Shown: piece by piece, positions 29,079 to 38,139 of the stretch
How positions within the stretch are numbered: position 1 is the first letter of the stretch
Layout of the letters: every line of letters starts with the position of its first letter
NCBI RefSeq assembly: GCF_030272705.1
Contig: NZ_JARFYM010000034.1
Coordinates: 1 to 64,000, forward strand
DNA from: Rhizobium mayense
GTDB lineage: Bacteria; Pseudomonadota; Alphaproteobacteria; Rhizobiales; Rhizobiaceae
DNA: 64,000 bases
Direction of reading: 5' to 3'
Made by a program: the position numbers and the translations under genes
The notes under the pieces: generated by a model
The model's database searches: none
What the model was told of the DNA's origin: nothing
The model's input: the letters and a program-made list of their open reading frames with translations, nothing else

Positions 29079-30575
29079 ATGTCCAGTACGGCCGATCGTT
29101 CGAGACGCCCGTTGGTCATTGTCTCGATCATGCTGGCGACCTTCATGGTCGCGGTCGAGGCGACGATCGTTGCTACCGCCATGCCCCGCATTGTCGGCCA
29201 GCTCGGCGGCTTCACCTATTACAGCTGGGTTTTCTCTGCGTTCCTCCTGGCGCAGTCCACGACGACAGTGATCTACGGCAAACTGTCGGATATTTTCGGT
29301 CGCAAGCCGATGCTGATCGGTGGCATCCTGATCTTCCTGGTCGGTTCGGCGTTGGCGGGCGTGGCTTGGTCAATGGCCTCGCTGATCGCCTTCCGACTGC
29401 TGCAGGGTCTCGGCGCCGGCGCGATTCAGCCGGTGACGATGACCGTGGTCGGCGATCTCTACAAGCTAGAGGAGCGCGCCAAGGTGCAGGGCGCACTCGC
29501 CAGCGTCTGGGCGGTATCGGCCGTCATCGGTCCACTTGCCGGCGGCGTTATTGTCGATAACTTCTCCTGGGCGTGGATTTTCTGGATCAACCTGCCAATT
29601 GGCGTGTTGACCATCATCGGCTTCACCTTCTTCCTGCATGAGCAGATCACACCGCGCGAGGCGAGGATCGATTATCTCGGCACCATCCTGTTCTCGATAT
29701 CGATCATCTCCCTCCTGGTGATCCTTACGGAAACCGCTTCCGGTTTCGGCGTTCTCGGCTCGCTCGCGATCGTCTTCGTCGTCACCGGCGTGTTGTTCCT
29801 CCTACAAGAGCGGCGCGCACCGGAGCCGATCATATCGATCGAACTGTGGAGCCGGCGGCTGGTGGCGACCAGCAATGCGGCGACGCTTCTGGCCGGCATG
29901 GCTCTGATCGGGCTGACGACCGTTCTGCCGATCTACGTGCAGGGCGTGCTCGGCCGTTCGCCGCTGGTGGCCGGTTTCACGCTGACGATGCTGATCGTCG
30001 GCTGGCCGTTGGCGGTGATGATGTCGAGCCGCCTCTTCCGCACGTTCGGCATTCGCAGGACCCTGCGTGTCGGCAGCTTCATGTTTCCCTTCGGCTCCGC
30101 TTTTCTTTTGTTCCTGACGCCGGCGAGCAGCCCGGTGCTGGCGGGTATCGGCTCTTTCCTTATGGGTTTCGGCATGGGTCTCATCAGCCTCACCAGTATC
30201 GTGCTCGTACAGGAGAGTGTGGAATGGTCGATGCGTGGCAGCGCCACGGCGTCCATCATCTTTTCGCGCAGTCTCGGCAACACACTCGGCGCGACCGCGT
30301 TGGGCGCGGTGCTCAATATCGGCATTGTCCATTTTGGCAGCGGCGATCTGGCCGCCAAGCTGCATGACGTCCTGAACCAGCCGAGCGGACTTTCGGACCT
30401 CGCTAGTAATCCAGCGATCCGTGGCGTCTTCGATGCTGCCCTGCATTGGAGTTTCTGGGGTGTCGTCGTCGTCGCGGTCCTGACCTGTGCGACCACCTGG
30501 CTCATTCCGGTCGCGCGTGATGCAGGGCGCCGGCAGATGTCAAAGACGGATGCGCAGGAAGCGATGACGCACTGA
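29079..30575 (+). CDS. MFS transporter, DHA2 (14-segment) drug exporter type
   Basis: A 498-residue inner-membrane proton antiporter of the EmrB/QacA group with about 14 predicted segments. Typical motifs are TIVATAMPRIVGQLGG in the first loop and GKLSDIFGRKPML (motif A), with LLQGLGAGAIQPV in segment 4-5. A ribosome site AGAGAGGA precedes the ATG. A 250-base gap without genes separates it from the deaminase. The substrate is unknown; toxic organic compounds are usual. Confidence 0.88.
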   Translation: MSSTADRSRRPLVIVSIMLATFMVAVEATIVATAMPRIVGQLGGFTYYSWVFSAFLLAQSTTTVIYGKLSDIFGRKPMLIGGILIFLVGSALAGVAWSMASLIAFRLLQGLGAGAIQPVTMTVVGDLYKLEERAKVQGALASVWAVSAVIGPLAGGVIVDNFSWAWIFWINLPIGVLTIIGFTFFLHEQITPREARIDYLGTILFSISIISLLVILTETASGFGVLGSLAIVFVVTGVLFLLQERRAPEPIISIELWSRRLVATSNAATLLAGMALIGLTTVLPIYVQGVLGRSPLVAGFTLTMLIVGWPLAVMMSSRLFRTFGIRRTLRVGSFMFPFGSAFLLFLTPASSPVLAGIGSFLMGFGMGLISLTSIVLVQESVEWSMRGSATASIIFSRSLGNTLGATALGAVLNIGIVHFGSGDLAAKLHDVLNQPSGLSDLASNPAIRGVFDAALHWSFWGVVVVAVLTCATTWLIPVARDAGRRQMSKTDAQEAMTH

Positions 30576-30683
30576 TTTTCTGCTCATTTGCTTGGTGATG
30601 GGCAAACTCCGCCGGTCAGTTGCGATTATCCGCTCTTGCTCTTTCCGGCACAGGGACAATGATCCACGGCCGCCTTTGCCGCC

Positions 30684-31481
30684 TCAGAAATCGTAGCGAT
30701 CGATGCGCCAGGAATCGAGCAGGCGGTGCGAGGCCTTGAGGGCCGCGTCGGGATCGCGGGCGACGATCGCGTCGAGGACGTCCTTGTGGTAGGGCAGGGA
30801 GCGCTTCTGGCCTTCCGCCACCTCGTCATGGCTCGAAAGTGCACGGTTGGCGTAGATCGCGACGGCGATCAGATCGATGAGTTGCGCATAGACCATGTTG
30901 CGGGTGGCGGCGAAAATCGCGGTATGGAAGCGTAGGTCGGCGTCGGCATTGGTGTTGACGTCGCCGATGGTGGAAACCATGTCCTCATAGGCAGAGGCGA
31001 TGGCGGCTAGGTCGTCCGCGGTCCCGCGGGCAGCCGCTCGCGCCGTCGCCTCCGGCTCCAGCACCCGCCGGAGGTCCTTGATCGAGCGCATGATCTCCAT
31101 CGACGGACCGGTCTCGTAGTGCCAGACCATGACGTCGGTATCGAGATGATGCCAGTTGGAGCGTTCCTTCACTCGCGTGCCGACGCGGGTCTTGATTTCC
31201 ACCAGCCCCTTGCCGGCCAGGCATTTCATCGCCTCGCGGATGACGGTGCGGCTGATGCCGAACTGCTCCACCAGATCCGGCTCGTTCGGAAGCGTAGTAC
31301 CGACCGGATAATCGCCACCGACGATGCGGCGGCCGAGTTCATGGACGAAATAGCCGAAGACGCCGCGCCGCGGGATCGTACCGTATTTGCGTACATAGGC
31401 ATCGAATGGGGACTGCGTCACGATCAGTTTCGTTTCCGGGCTCACCCGAGCGGCAGTCGTTGCATCAATGCCGTGCTTCAT
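30684..31481 (-). CDS. GntR family regulator (FadR/FCD type)
   Basis: A 265-residue regulator with a 30-residue extension ahead of the winged helix (GTTLPNEPDLVEQFGISRTV, then AGKGLVEIKTRVGTRV) and a C-terminal FCD domain. It lies at one edge of the catabolic regulon, facing away from the hydratase-family gene whose promoter bears the ATCCGATCGGAT operator. It could be the second regulator of that promoter. The other GntR gene at 33.6-34.3 kb is the alternative reader of the site. Confidence 0.88.
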   Translation of the reverse strand: MKHGIDATTAARVSPETKLIVTQSPFDAYVRKYGTIPRRGVFGYFVHELGRRIVGGDYPVGTTLPNEPDLVEQFGISRTVIREAMKCLAGKGLVEIKTRVGTRVKERSNWHHLDTDVMVWHYETGPSMEIMRSIKDLRRVLEPEATARAAARGTADDLAAIASAYEDMVSTIGDVNTNADADLRFHTAIFAATRNMVYAQLIDLIAVAIYANRALSSHDEVAEGQKRSLPYHKDVLDAIVARDPDAALKASHRLLDSWRIDRYDF

Positions 31482-31528
31482 TATCCGAGACTCTCATTCT
31501 TGGTTGAAGAGCCGATACGAGCAAAATT

Positions 31529-31900
31529 TCAGCCAATGACGGACTCCCTTGGGATCTCACGCTGATATTTTGGGCTTCGCGTAACGGCTCCATAATTGGT
31601 CGATGTCGATTCGGCCATTTTCGTTGCGCCATATCTCACGTCAGACTCTACCATGTCTTGCGTGTGCATGCCTACTATCGCCACATCGACCGGTTTGTTT
31701 AACAAAACGAGCTGAATGAGGCTCGGCGCATAGTTGAAATCGTTGCCCGGATTGACCATCATCGCGCAAGTGATCTCCGGCGCAGGGATGACATCGTCAT
31801 GCACGACAAGGGCTATTGACGTCATCTCACTACACATATTCAAGATAGCAAGTGCGACTTCACGGCTTGACGGGATCGTATAAGCAATTGATATTGCCAC
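31529..31900 (-). pseudogene. Possible degraded gene, unidentified
   Basis: A 123-codon open frame from a GTG at 31900, lower in GC than its neighbours and with no ribosome site. A stretch ending LLNKPVDVAIVGMHTQDMVE faintly recalls the C-terminus of aldo/keto reductases, but the match is weak. Its start coincides with the operator of the divergent gene. It may be a gene remnant or chance frame; apart from this, the 447-base gap between the two neighbouring genes holds only the promoter below. Confidence 0.2.
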
Positions 31901-31923
31901 AATCAGATATCCGATCGGATTTT
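31900..31923 (+). promoter_or_regulatory. GntR-type operator, copy 1
   Basis: The palindrome ATCCGATCGGAT (31909-31920) lies within 24 bases that recur exactly at 34343-34366. A -35-like TTGACG (31867-31872) and, 17 bases on, GATATT (31890-31895) place a likely transcription start near 31902, so the site would overlap the start region. Repetition before two functionally linked genes makes it a strong regulator-binding candidate. Confidence 0.8.
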
Positions 31924-31982
31924 ATGCTATGGCGCTCGGTCATGGCCTTCCGGAATTCCAGATAACAGCGGGGGAGAGGACT

Positions 31983-32738
31983 TTGATCGAGAAGTGTGTT
32001 GCCGCGGCAGCGAAGAATTTGCTGAGCGCTCGGCATAGTGGCTTCCATCTTGAGGGGTTGGCTGACGATTTCGTTCCTGAGAGCATCGAGGCGGCCTATA
32101 GGGTACAAGATAAGCTGATCGAACTTGGCGAAGAGGGCATCGGCGGCTGGAAGGTCGCAGCCGGAACCGGTCCGGAGCCGCTTTGCTCACCGATTTTTGC
32201 CAGTGTCTACCGCCGTGGCAGCGACGTCCTGAGTGTTGCCGGCGCCATGGCGACGCTCGTCGAGGCTGAGGTCGGCGTCCGTTTCGGCATCGATCTGCCG
32301 CCGCGCGACACACCCTATAGCCAGCAGCAGGTTCAGTCCGCGATCGCGGCGCTGCATCCGTCCCTCGAAATCCTTGGAACACGTTTCAATCCGAAGTTGG
32401 AGGTGCCGCGGCTGACCGTTATCGCCGACCTGCAAAACAATTCCGGCGTCGCCGTCGGCGCGGCGAAGGAGAATTGGCAGGATATCGACCTGTCCCGTCT
32501 TGGCATCACGCTGAGGATCGGGTCTGCGGTGTCGACCGTCGATACAGGACCGTCCCTCGCCGATATGCTGGAAGCATTGACTTGGCTCGCCAACGGCCGC
32601 GCCCGCGACTACGGCGGCTTCAAGGCCGGGCAGGTCGTCATCACCGGCTCACGCATAAATGCGCCGATCGGCCGTCCCGGCGAAACCGTCAGCGCCGATT
32701 TCGGCGCATTGGGAGCCATTTCGCTGCGGCTAGTCTAA
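31983..32738 (+). CDS. 2-keto-4-pentenoate hydratase / fumarylacetoacetate hydrolase family enzyme
   Basis: A cytosolic enzyme of the MhpD-like branch of the fumarylacetoacetase fold, which hydrates or decarboxylates 2-keto-enoic acids. Visible features are GWKVAAGTGPEP near residue 55, the acidic cluster VEAEVGVRFG with its metal-binding glutamates, and the C-terminal VVITGSRINAPI. The frame is open from ATG 31929, but that codon is only 9 bases past the operator and has no ribosome site; TTG 31983 follows GGGGAGAGGA and gives 251 residues covering the whole domain. It is alone on its transcript, ended by a strong hairpin. It shares its operator with the dehydrogenase/dehydratase operon at 34.4 kb, so it probably acts on that pathway's keto acid. 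Confidence 0.8.
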   Translation: MIEKCVAAAAKNLLSARHSGFHLEGLADDFVPESIEAAYRVQDKLIELGEEGIGGWKVAAGTGPEPLCSPIFASVYRRGSDVLSVAGAMATLVEAEVGVRFGIDLPPRDTPYSQQQVQSAIAALHPSLEILGTRFNPKLEVPRLTVIADLQNNSGVAVGAAKENWQDIDLSRLGITLRIGSAVSTVDTGPSLADMLEALTWLANGRARDYGGFKAGQVVITGSRINAPIGRPGETVSADFGALGAISLRLV

Positions 32739-32801
32739 TTGGAACGCTTTGTTGCGACCCCAACGCTTACGCTCTCGCGTGGCCCTGAACTATTCATCAT
32801 A

Positions 32802-32836
32802 GGACGAAGCCGGCAAGTATATTGCCGGCTTCGTCC
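32802..32836. terminator. Strong hairpin terminator
   Basis: A perfect 15-bp stem (GGACGAAGCCGGCAA with its complement) around a 5-base loop lies 64 bases after the hydratase-family gene. It has no long T-run but is very stable, and could also serve the converging gene that ends at 32975. Confidence 0.7.
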
Positions 32837-32974
32837 AGCGTAGCTTCAGTATTCGGCAACGCGCCTACGCTTCGCGGCTTGTTGGATAGAAGTGGTTTGA
32901 TGGCACGTCATCGAAGTCAGTGAGGTGACATCGGCGCGCGGCGCATTTGCATCACACATCGACATTGCGAAAAT

Positions 32975-33490
32975 TCAATCGAACTCGCCGCTATTGATTT
33001 TTTCGATCCAATTTGCGTCCAAGTTCAGTAGCGCTTCTGCTACGTCGACATGCCCTTTTGCAACGGCTTGCGCTGCCGCGACGGACAAAAGCATCGCCTG
33101 GTCCCAGGCCTCGTTCCGGTGAATGCTGACGGTATCAACTAGCTGCTTTATCGCGTCGTGATAATCTTCGGCGTACAGATCGCAAAGCTCTGGCCCCTGT
33201 CCTGTCCGGCGAGCTACTTCAATGGCGGCCGGCAATAGGAAAAATGAGCGATCGATGGGTCCCTGAGTTTCGTTTGCAATTTTCACGATGTGGGGAACGG
33301 CTGCGTATGAAGCGGTATAAACGTCGCCCTGATGGCAAAGGCACGACCAGAGGCTATGCCAAGGCTCCACGTTAACGTCTACCTTTGGACCTGGCGACGA
33401 ACCCAGCACACTCAGCAATTCCGGAACATCCTCGGCATTGCCGTAGGCGTGGAGCAATTCTTTCCAGCGAGGATCATCAAGCGATAACAT
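32975..33490 (-). CDS. Hypothetical protein, helical, immunity-protein-like
   Basis: A 171-residue protein with no signal peptide or membrane segment. It begins MLSLDDPRWKEL and contains the segments PWHSLWSCLCHQGDVYT and ASYAAVPHIVKIA, followed by repeated amphipathic helices. The composition recalls helical immunity proteins of polymorphic toxin systems, but I do not recognise it as a named family. Its base composition is more AT-rich than the catabolic genes on both sides, and it splits two units that share an operator. It may be a transferred gene. Confidence 0.6.
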   Translation of the reverse strand: MLSLDDPRWKELLHAYGNAEDVPELLSVLGSSPGPKVDVNVEPWHSLWSCLCHQGDVYTASYAAVPHIVKIANETQGPIDRSFFLLPAAIEVARRTGQGPELCDLYAEDYHDAIKQLVDTVSIHRNEAWDQAMLLSVAAAQAVAKGHVDVAEALLNLDANWIEKINSGEFD

Positions 33491-33590
33491 TGATGGACCT
33501 AATCCTTGTGCAAACTACTATTCACCGAGCTTGCTTTATGAGTTCGCAGCCCGTCGTATGTAAAAACCCGACTAACATACCTTTGGCCGC

Positions 33591-34289
33591 CTATTCGCTA
33601 CCGAAGATCATCATGAAGCGCTTGCGCGACCGTTCGATATGGTCGCGCATCGCCGCTTCGGCGGCAGCCGGGTCCTTTTGCTTGATCGCAGCGATGATGC
33701 GCTCGTGCTCGTCATTGGCATCAGTGGTGGCGCGGGCGTGAAAGAACAGGCGGAAGAGATGCACATGAGTGTGCAGCCGCGCCAGCGTCTCATGGATCAG
33801 CAGATTGCCACTGCCGATGGCGATGAGGTCGTGGAAGGTGCTGTCGCTCTGGGCGAATTCGCCATAGGCAAGGCGGGGATCGTCATTGCGGGCCGAGCGC
33901 ATGTCCTTGTCGACCTTCTCCAGCGCCTCGATTGCTTCCTCCGTCATGTTGACAGCCGCGCGGCCAGCCGCGAACGGCTCCAACAGCAGCCGTAGTTCAT
34001 AGAGCTGCTGCAGCCGGTCCTTGTCCAGCTGCGGGGCGGCGCTGTAGCCGATGAGATGGGTCTTCACGACGAGACCCAGCGCTTCCAACCGAGACAGCGC
34101 TTCGCGGATGGGCGTCTGCGAGACGCCGAGTTCACGCACAAGGCTATCGACCGAGATACGGCCGCCTGGCGGGATCTTCAGCGACATCAATTGCGCGTAG
34201 ATCGCATTGTAAACTTCGTCGCCGAGACGGGGAGGGCGGCGCACGAAACTGCTTCCGGTATCACTCGTCCCGATCAGACCCTTTGCCAT
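33591..34289 (-). CDS. GntR family regulator (FCD type) of the catabolic operon
   Basis: A 232-residue regulator with the winged helix at residues 20-80 (GGRISVDSLVRELGVSQTPI, then REALSRLEALGLVV) and a C-terminal FCD domain containing DSTFHDLIA and the HERIIAAI helix. It is divergent from the Ldh_2 dehydrogenase gene, with the ATCCGATCGGAT operator in the 82-base gap, making it the prime candidate to bind both copies of that site. The ligand is probably the pathway substrate or a keto acid. Confidence 0.9.
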   Translation of the reverse strand: MAKGLIGTSDTGSSFVRRPPRLGDEVYNAIYAQLMSLKIPPGGRISVDSLVRELGVSQTPIREALSRLEALGLVVKTHLIGYSAAPQLDKDRLQQLYELRLLLEPFAAGRAAVNMTEEAIEALEKVDKDMRSARNDDPRLAYGEFAQSDSTFHDLIAIGSGNLLIHETLARLHTHVHLFRLFFHARATTDANDEHERIIAAIKQKDPAAAEAAMRDHIERSRKRFMMIFGSE

Positions 34290-34342
34290 TGAAAATTACT
34301 CCCTTGACGCAATCTTTCCTTAGCAGCATAGTGCCTTGGCTT

Positions 34343-34366
34343 CAATCAGATATCCGATCGGATTTT
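34343..34366 (+). promoter_or_regulatory. GntR-type operator, copy 2, with promoter
   Basis: The palindrome ATCCGATCGGAT (34352-34363) sits in a 24-base segment identical to that at 31900. TTGACG (34304-34309), 17 bases, then CATAGT (34327-34332) form a recognisable promoter with a start near 34339, so the site lies just downstream of the start point, where a bound repressor would block transcription. Confidence 0.82.
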
Positions 34367-34371
34367 GTGTT

Positions 34372-35376
34372 GTGACCGTTGTCGACGCGAATTTGTTGCG
34401 GGATGTGGCTGCCAAGGCACTCAAACGCGCCGGTATTCCACAGGATCATGCCGATCAGCAGCTTAACCTCCTATTCGAAGCCGAACTTCGCGGTATCCCG
34501 TCCCACGGTTTTCTCCGTCTCGACCGAATCACGCGCCGCATCGCCAATGGCGTTGCGGATCCTAATGTGCGCGGTCTGCATGAATGGCGCAAGCGGGCCT
34601 TCCTGAGCGTCGACGGCCAGCGCGGGCTTGGCCCTGTGGTCGCCAATGCGGCACTGGAAGCACTGACGGCGCGGGCGCGGGAAACGGGGATCGCCATCGC
34701 GGCGATCCGCAATTCCAACCATATCGGCATGCTCGGTTGGTACGCCGAGCGGGTCGCCGGCGAAGGGTTCACCGTCATCGCGCTGTCGACCAGCGAGGCC
34801 CTGGTGCATCCTTGGGGCGCACGCCGCGCCATGCTCGGCACCAATCCGATTGCGATCGGCATTCCGACCGAGGATGGGCCTTTCATGATGGATACCGCCA
34901 CCGGCGTCGTATCGATGGGCGAGATCCATGACCACGCGCATCGCAAGGCGCCGATCCCGAAGCATTGGGCGCTGGATGCGGCCGGCAATCCGACGACGGA
35001 CGCCGAGGCGGCGAAAAAAGGCGCGATCGCGCCCTTCGGCCAGGCCAAGGGCTATGCGCTCGGTCTCGCTTTCGAGCTGTTGGTCAGCAGTCTCGCAAGT
35101 GCCGCGATCGGGACCGACGTCCGCGGGACGCTGGACGAGACGGCGATTTGCAACAAGGGCGACCTCTTTATCGTGATCGATGGCCCGCATTACGGCCTGA
35201 AAGCCTATCTCGATGAAATTCGCGCGTTGGAACCGGCCGCGGGCTTCGATCGGGTGCTGATCCCCGGCGAGCGCGGCCGCTCCTGCCGCGAGCAAAGGCT
35301 GCGGGATGGCGTGCCGATCGCCGACGAGGTTTGGGAACGGCTGCAAGTTCTGGCCGGAACGAAAGTTGCGGCCTAA
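34372..35376 (+). CDS. Ldh_2 / malate-lactate dehydrogenase family oxidoreductase
   Basis: An NAD(P)-dependent 2-hydroxyacid/2-keto acid oxidoreductase of the YlbC/YiaK fold, about 334 residues. The family motifs are SNHIGMLGWYAE with the catalytic histidine, GTNPIAIGIPT for the cofactor site, and the C-terminal RVLIPGERG. The frame is open from TTG 34336, but that codon lies ahead of the operator; GTG 34372 gives the standard N-terminus (TVVDANLLRDVAAKALK). No clear ribosome site is present, so the start is tentative. It is first in a five-gene operon and likely reduces or oxidises a 2-keto/2-hydroxy acid. Confidence 0.85.
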   Translation: MTVVDANLLRDVAAKALKRAGIPQDHADQQLNLLFEAELRGIPSHGFLRLDRITRRIANGVADPNVRGLHEWRKRAFLSVDGQRGLGPVVANAALEALTARARETGIAIAAIRNSNHIGMLGWYAERVAGEGFTVIALSTSEALVHPWGARRAMLGTNPIAIGIPTEDGPFMMDTATGVVSMGEIHDHAHRKAPIPKHWALDAAGNPTTDAEAAKKGAIAPFGQAKGYALGLAFELLVSSLASAAIGTDVRGTLDETAICNKGDLFIVIDGPHYGLKAYLDEIRALEPAAGFDRVLIPGERGRSCREQRLRDGVPIADEVWERLQVLAGTKVAA

Positions 35377-35394
35377 TAAGCCGCTAAAGGAGAA

Positions 35395-36651
35395 ATGGCA
35401 TTGTCATTGTTCGGTACACTGCGCACACCGCGTAATCTGGTCTTCGGCGTTGGCCAGCGTCGCGCGCTCGCATCCTATGCCGCCGGTCTGGGCAAACACG
35501 CATTGGTTGTCACGGACGAACGGCTGGCGGCCAACAGCGAGTTCAAGCAAATTATTGATACGCTCTCGCAAGTCGGTGTAAAAACAAAGATATTTGACGG
35601 AACAATCGCCGAATTGCCGCTGGAATGCATTGCCCGCGGCGTCGAGCTCGGCAAAGCTTCCGGCGCCGATCTTGTTGTCGGCATCGGCGGTGGAAGTTGC
35701 ATCGATGCCGCTAAGGTGATTGCACTGCTGCTGGCGCATGACGGCAGGGCTCAGGATTATTACGGCGAGTTCAAGGTGCCGGGACCGGTCTTGCCGCTGA
35801 TCGCTTTGCCGACGACCTCCGGCACTGGTTCCGAGGTCACGCCTGTTGCTGTCATCACGGACCCGGACCGGGCCGTAAAGGTCGGCATCGCCAGCCCTCA
35901 TCTGATTTCGCACACAGCAATCTGTGATCCGGAATTGACCTATTCCTGTCCGCCGTCCCTGACCGCCGTCTCTGGCGCCGACGCGCTGACCCATGCGATC
36001 GAGGCCTATACGACCGTGCGTCGCGAGCCGACCGGAACGATCGTCCACGAGCATGTTTTCCTTGGCAAGAATGTGCTGAGCGACAATTACGCGCTGATGG
36101 CGATCGCGCATATTTCCGCCAGCCTGAAGCAGGCCTACGACAATGGGAACGATGCCGTGGCGCGCGAAAGGCTGATGCTGGGGGCGACCACCGCCGGGCT
36201 GGCTTTCGGCACCGCTGGCACGGCTGCTGCCCATGCGGTGCAATATCCGGTCGGAGCCATGACCCACACACCGCACGGCATGGGTGTCGCTGTCATGATG
36301 CCCTATGTCATGGAGTTCAACCGTAACCATTGCGAGGCCGAACTGGGCGAGATCGGCGTCGCCATGGGCCTCGATCTCGCCGGTGCATCAGCGTTCGAAC
36401 GCGCCTCTGCGACGATCGATGCGGTCGATGACCTCTTTGCCTCTATCGGCATTCCAAAGACCATCGCCGATCTCGGGGTTGTCGCCGACCATTTGCCGCT
36501 CGTTGCCGAGCAGGCGATGGGCAGCGCCCGGCTGATCAAGAACAATCCCCGTCCGCTCGACATGGCGACGATGGCGGTGCTGGTCGAGGCCGCGTTTAGT
36601 GGCGGCCGCAGCCGTCTTCGCGCCATGGCATCCGACCGAAAGGCAAATTAG
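35395..36651 (+). CDS. Iron-containing alcohol dehydrogenase
   Basis: A group III (Fe-dependent) alcohol dehydrogenase of 418 residues. The NAD-binding GIGGGSCIDAAK lies near residue 98; the metal ligands are expected in DALTHAIEAY (Asp and His) and in the HAVQYPVGAMTHTPHGMG stretch (two His). AAAGGAG lies only two bases before the ATG, so TTG 35401 is an alternative start. It is 18 bases after the dehydrogenase gene and three bases before the aldehyde dehydrogenase. With that enzyme it could take an alcohol to an acid. Confidence 0.9.
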   Translation: MALSLFGTLRTPRNLVFGVGQRRALASYAAGLGKHALVVTDERLAANSEFKQIIDTLSQVGVKTKIFDGTIAELPLECIARGVELGKASGADLVVGIGGGSCIDAAKVIALLLAHDGRAQDYYGEFKVPGPVLPLIALPTTSGTGSEVTPVAVITDPDRAVKVGIASPHLISHTAICDPELTYSCPPSLTAVSGADALTHAIEAYTTVRREPTGTIVHEHVFLGKNVLSDNYALMAIAHISASLKQAYDNGNDAVARERLMLGATTAGLAFGTAGTAAAHAVQYPVGAMTHTPHGMGVAVMMPYVMEFNRNHCEAELGEIGVAMGLDLAGASAFERASATIDAVDDLFASIGIPKTIADLGVVADHLPLVAEQAMGSARLIKNNPRPLDMATMAVLVEAAFSGGRSRLRAMASDRKAN

Positions 36652-36653
36652 AC

Positions 36654-38132
36654 ATGAATGCCATCCAGAAAATCTCCGCAGCCATCAGCTTCGATATCGC
36701 CGCCATTCCGACCGATCTCTATATTGGCGGCAAATGGCGACCCGCTTCGACAGGCAAACGCGCCGACGTGGTCGATCCCTCCACCGGCGTCACGATCGCG
36801 ACGGTTGCTGACTGCACCATTGATGACGCCATGGAAGCGGTTGCTGCCGCTCATGCAGCCGCTGCCGGCTGGGCAGCGACCGCGCCGCGCAAGCGCTCCG
36901 AGATCCTGCGCCGCTGCTTCGAACTGATGATCGAGCGCAAGGATATGCTGGCTGAGTTGATCAGCCTGGAAAACGGCAAGGCGCTGAACGATGCGCATGG
37001 CGAAGTGGCCTATGCTGCCGAGTTCTTCCGCTGGTTTTCCGAGGAAGCCGTGCGGCTGAACGGCGATATATATTCCGCGCCCTCCGGCGCCAACAAAATC
37101 ATCGTCCAGCACCAGCCGATCGGCATCGCCGTGCTCGTCACCCCCTGGAACTTCCCGGCGGCTATGGCGACGCGCAAGATCGCGCCGGCTTTGGCGGCAG
37201 GCTGCACCTGCGTTTTGAAGCCGGCGACGGAAACGCCACTGACCGCCTTTGCGCTGGCTGAGATCTACGCCGAGGCCGGCGTTCCGGATGGGGTCGTCAA
37301 CGTCATTACGACGTCCCAAGCCGGCCCGGTCGTCAGCGCCATGCTGCACGATCCGCGCGTGCGCAAGCTCTCCTTCACGGGCTCGACGCCTGTCGGCCGC
37401 AAGCTGCTGCATGAGGCGGCCGATACAGTCATTTCCTGTTCGATGGAGCTTGGCGGCAATGCGCCCTTCATCGTCTTCGACGACGCGGATTTGGATGCGG
37501 CGATCGAAGGCGCCATGGTCGCCAAGATGCGAAATGGCGGCGAAGCCTGCACGGCGGCGAACCGCTTCTATGTGCAGAAGGGCGTCGTCGACGAGTTTTC
37601 CAGGCGTCTTGCCGAGCGTATGAACGCCATGACGGTCGGCGCCGGCTACGACAAGGCGACGCAATGCGGGCCTGTCATCAACAAGGCGGCGCTTGACCGC
37701 ATCGCCGGCCTCGTCGATGACGCGACGGCACGCGGCGCGAATGTTCTGACCGGCGGCAAGCCGCTCGATCAGGACGGCTATTATTTCCCGCCAACGGTGA
37801 TTAGGGATGTCACCGCCGATGCGAACATTGCCGCCGCCGAGATTTTCGGCCCGATCGCCGCGATCACGACCTTCGAAACCGAGGAAGAGGCTATCCGTGT
37901 CGCCAACGACACCGAATTCGGCTTGATCTCCTATGTCTACACCCGCGATCTCAGCCGCGGTCTGCGCGTATCGGAGCGGATGGAAAGCGGCATGGTCGGC
38001 TTGAACCGTGGCCTCGTCTCCGATCCCGCGGCACCCTTCGGTGGTACCAAGCAGAGCGGTCTCGGCCGCGAAGGTGCCCATCACGGCATTCTGGAATTCT
38101 GCGAAACCAAATACATCGCCGTTACCTGGTGA
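36654..38132 (+). CDS. Aldehyde dehydrogenase, succinate-semialdehyde dehydrogenase-like
   Basis: A 492-residue NAD(P)-dependent aldehyde dehydrogenase. The catalytic residues are Glu265 (SMELGGNAP) and Cys299 (GGEACTAANR); LVTPWNFP and FTGSTPVGR are typical of the GabD-like group that oxidises semialdehydes. The ATG follows the previous stop by two bases, so it is in the same operon. Glutarate, succinate or malonate semialdehydes and sugar-derived semialdehydes are all possible substrates. Confidence 0.9.
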   Translation: MNAIQKISAAISFDIAAIPTDLYIGGKWRPASTGKRADVVDPSTGVTIATVADCTIDDAMEAVAAAHAAAAGWAATAPRKRSEILRRCFELMIERKDMLAELISLENGKALNDAHGEVAYAAEFFRWFSEEAVRLNGDIYSAPSGANKIIVQHQPIGIAVLVTPWNFPAAMATRKIAPALAAGCTCVLKPATETPLTAFALAEIYAEAGVPDGVVNVITTSQAGPVVSAMLHDPRVRKLSFTGSTPVGRKLLHEAADTVISCSMELGGNAPFIVFDDADLDAAIEGAMVAKMRNGGEACTAANRFYVQKGVVDEFSRRLAERMNAMTVGAGYDKATQCGPVINKAALDRIAGLVDDATARGANVLTGGKPLDQDGYYFPPTVIRDVTADANIAAAEIFGPIAAITTFETEEEAIRVANDTEFGLISYVYTRDLSRGLRVSERMESGMVGLNRGLVSDPAAPFGGTKQSGLGREGAHHGILEFCETKYIAVTW

Positions 38133-38139
38133 CGACTCC

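Noticed and set aside
36648..38084. 478-codon open frame antisense to the semialdehyde dehydrogenase
   Set aside because: It mirrors a well-supported enzyme gene, has Arg/Asp/Gly-rich shadow composition and no family motif; GC-rich DNA often leaves the antisense frame open.
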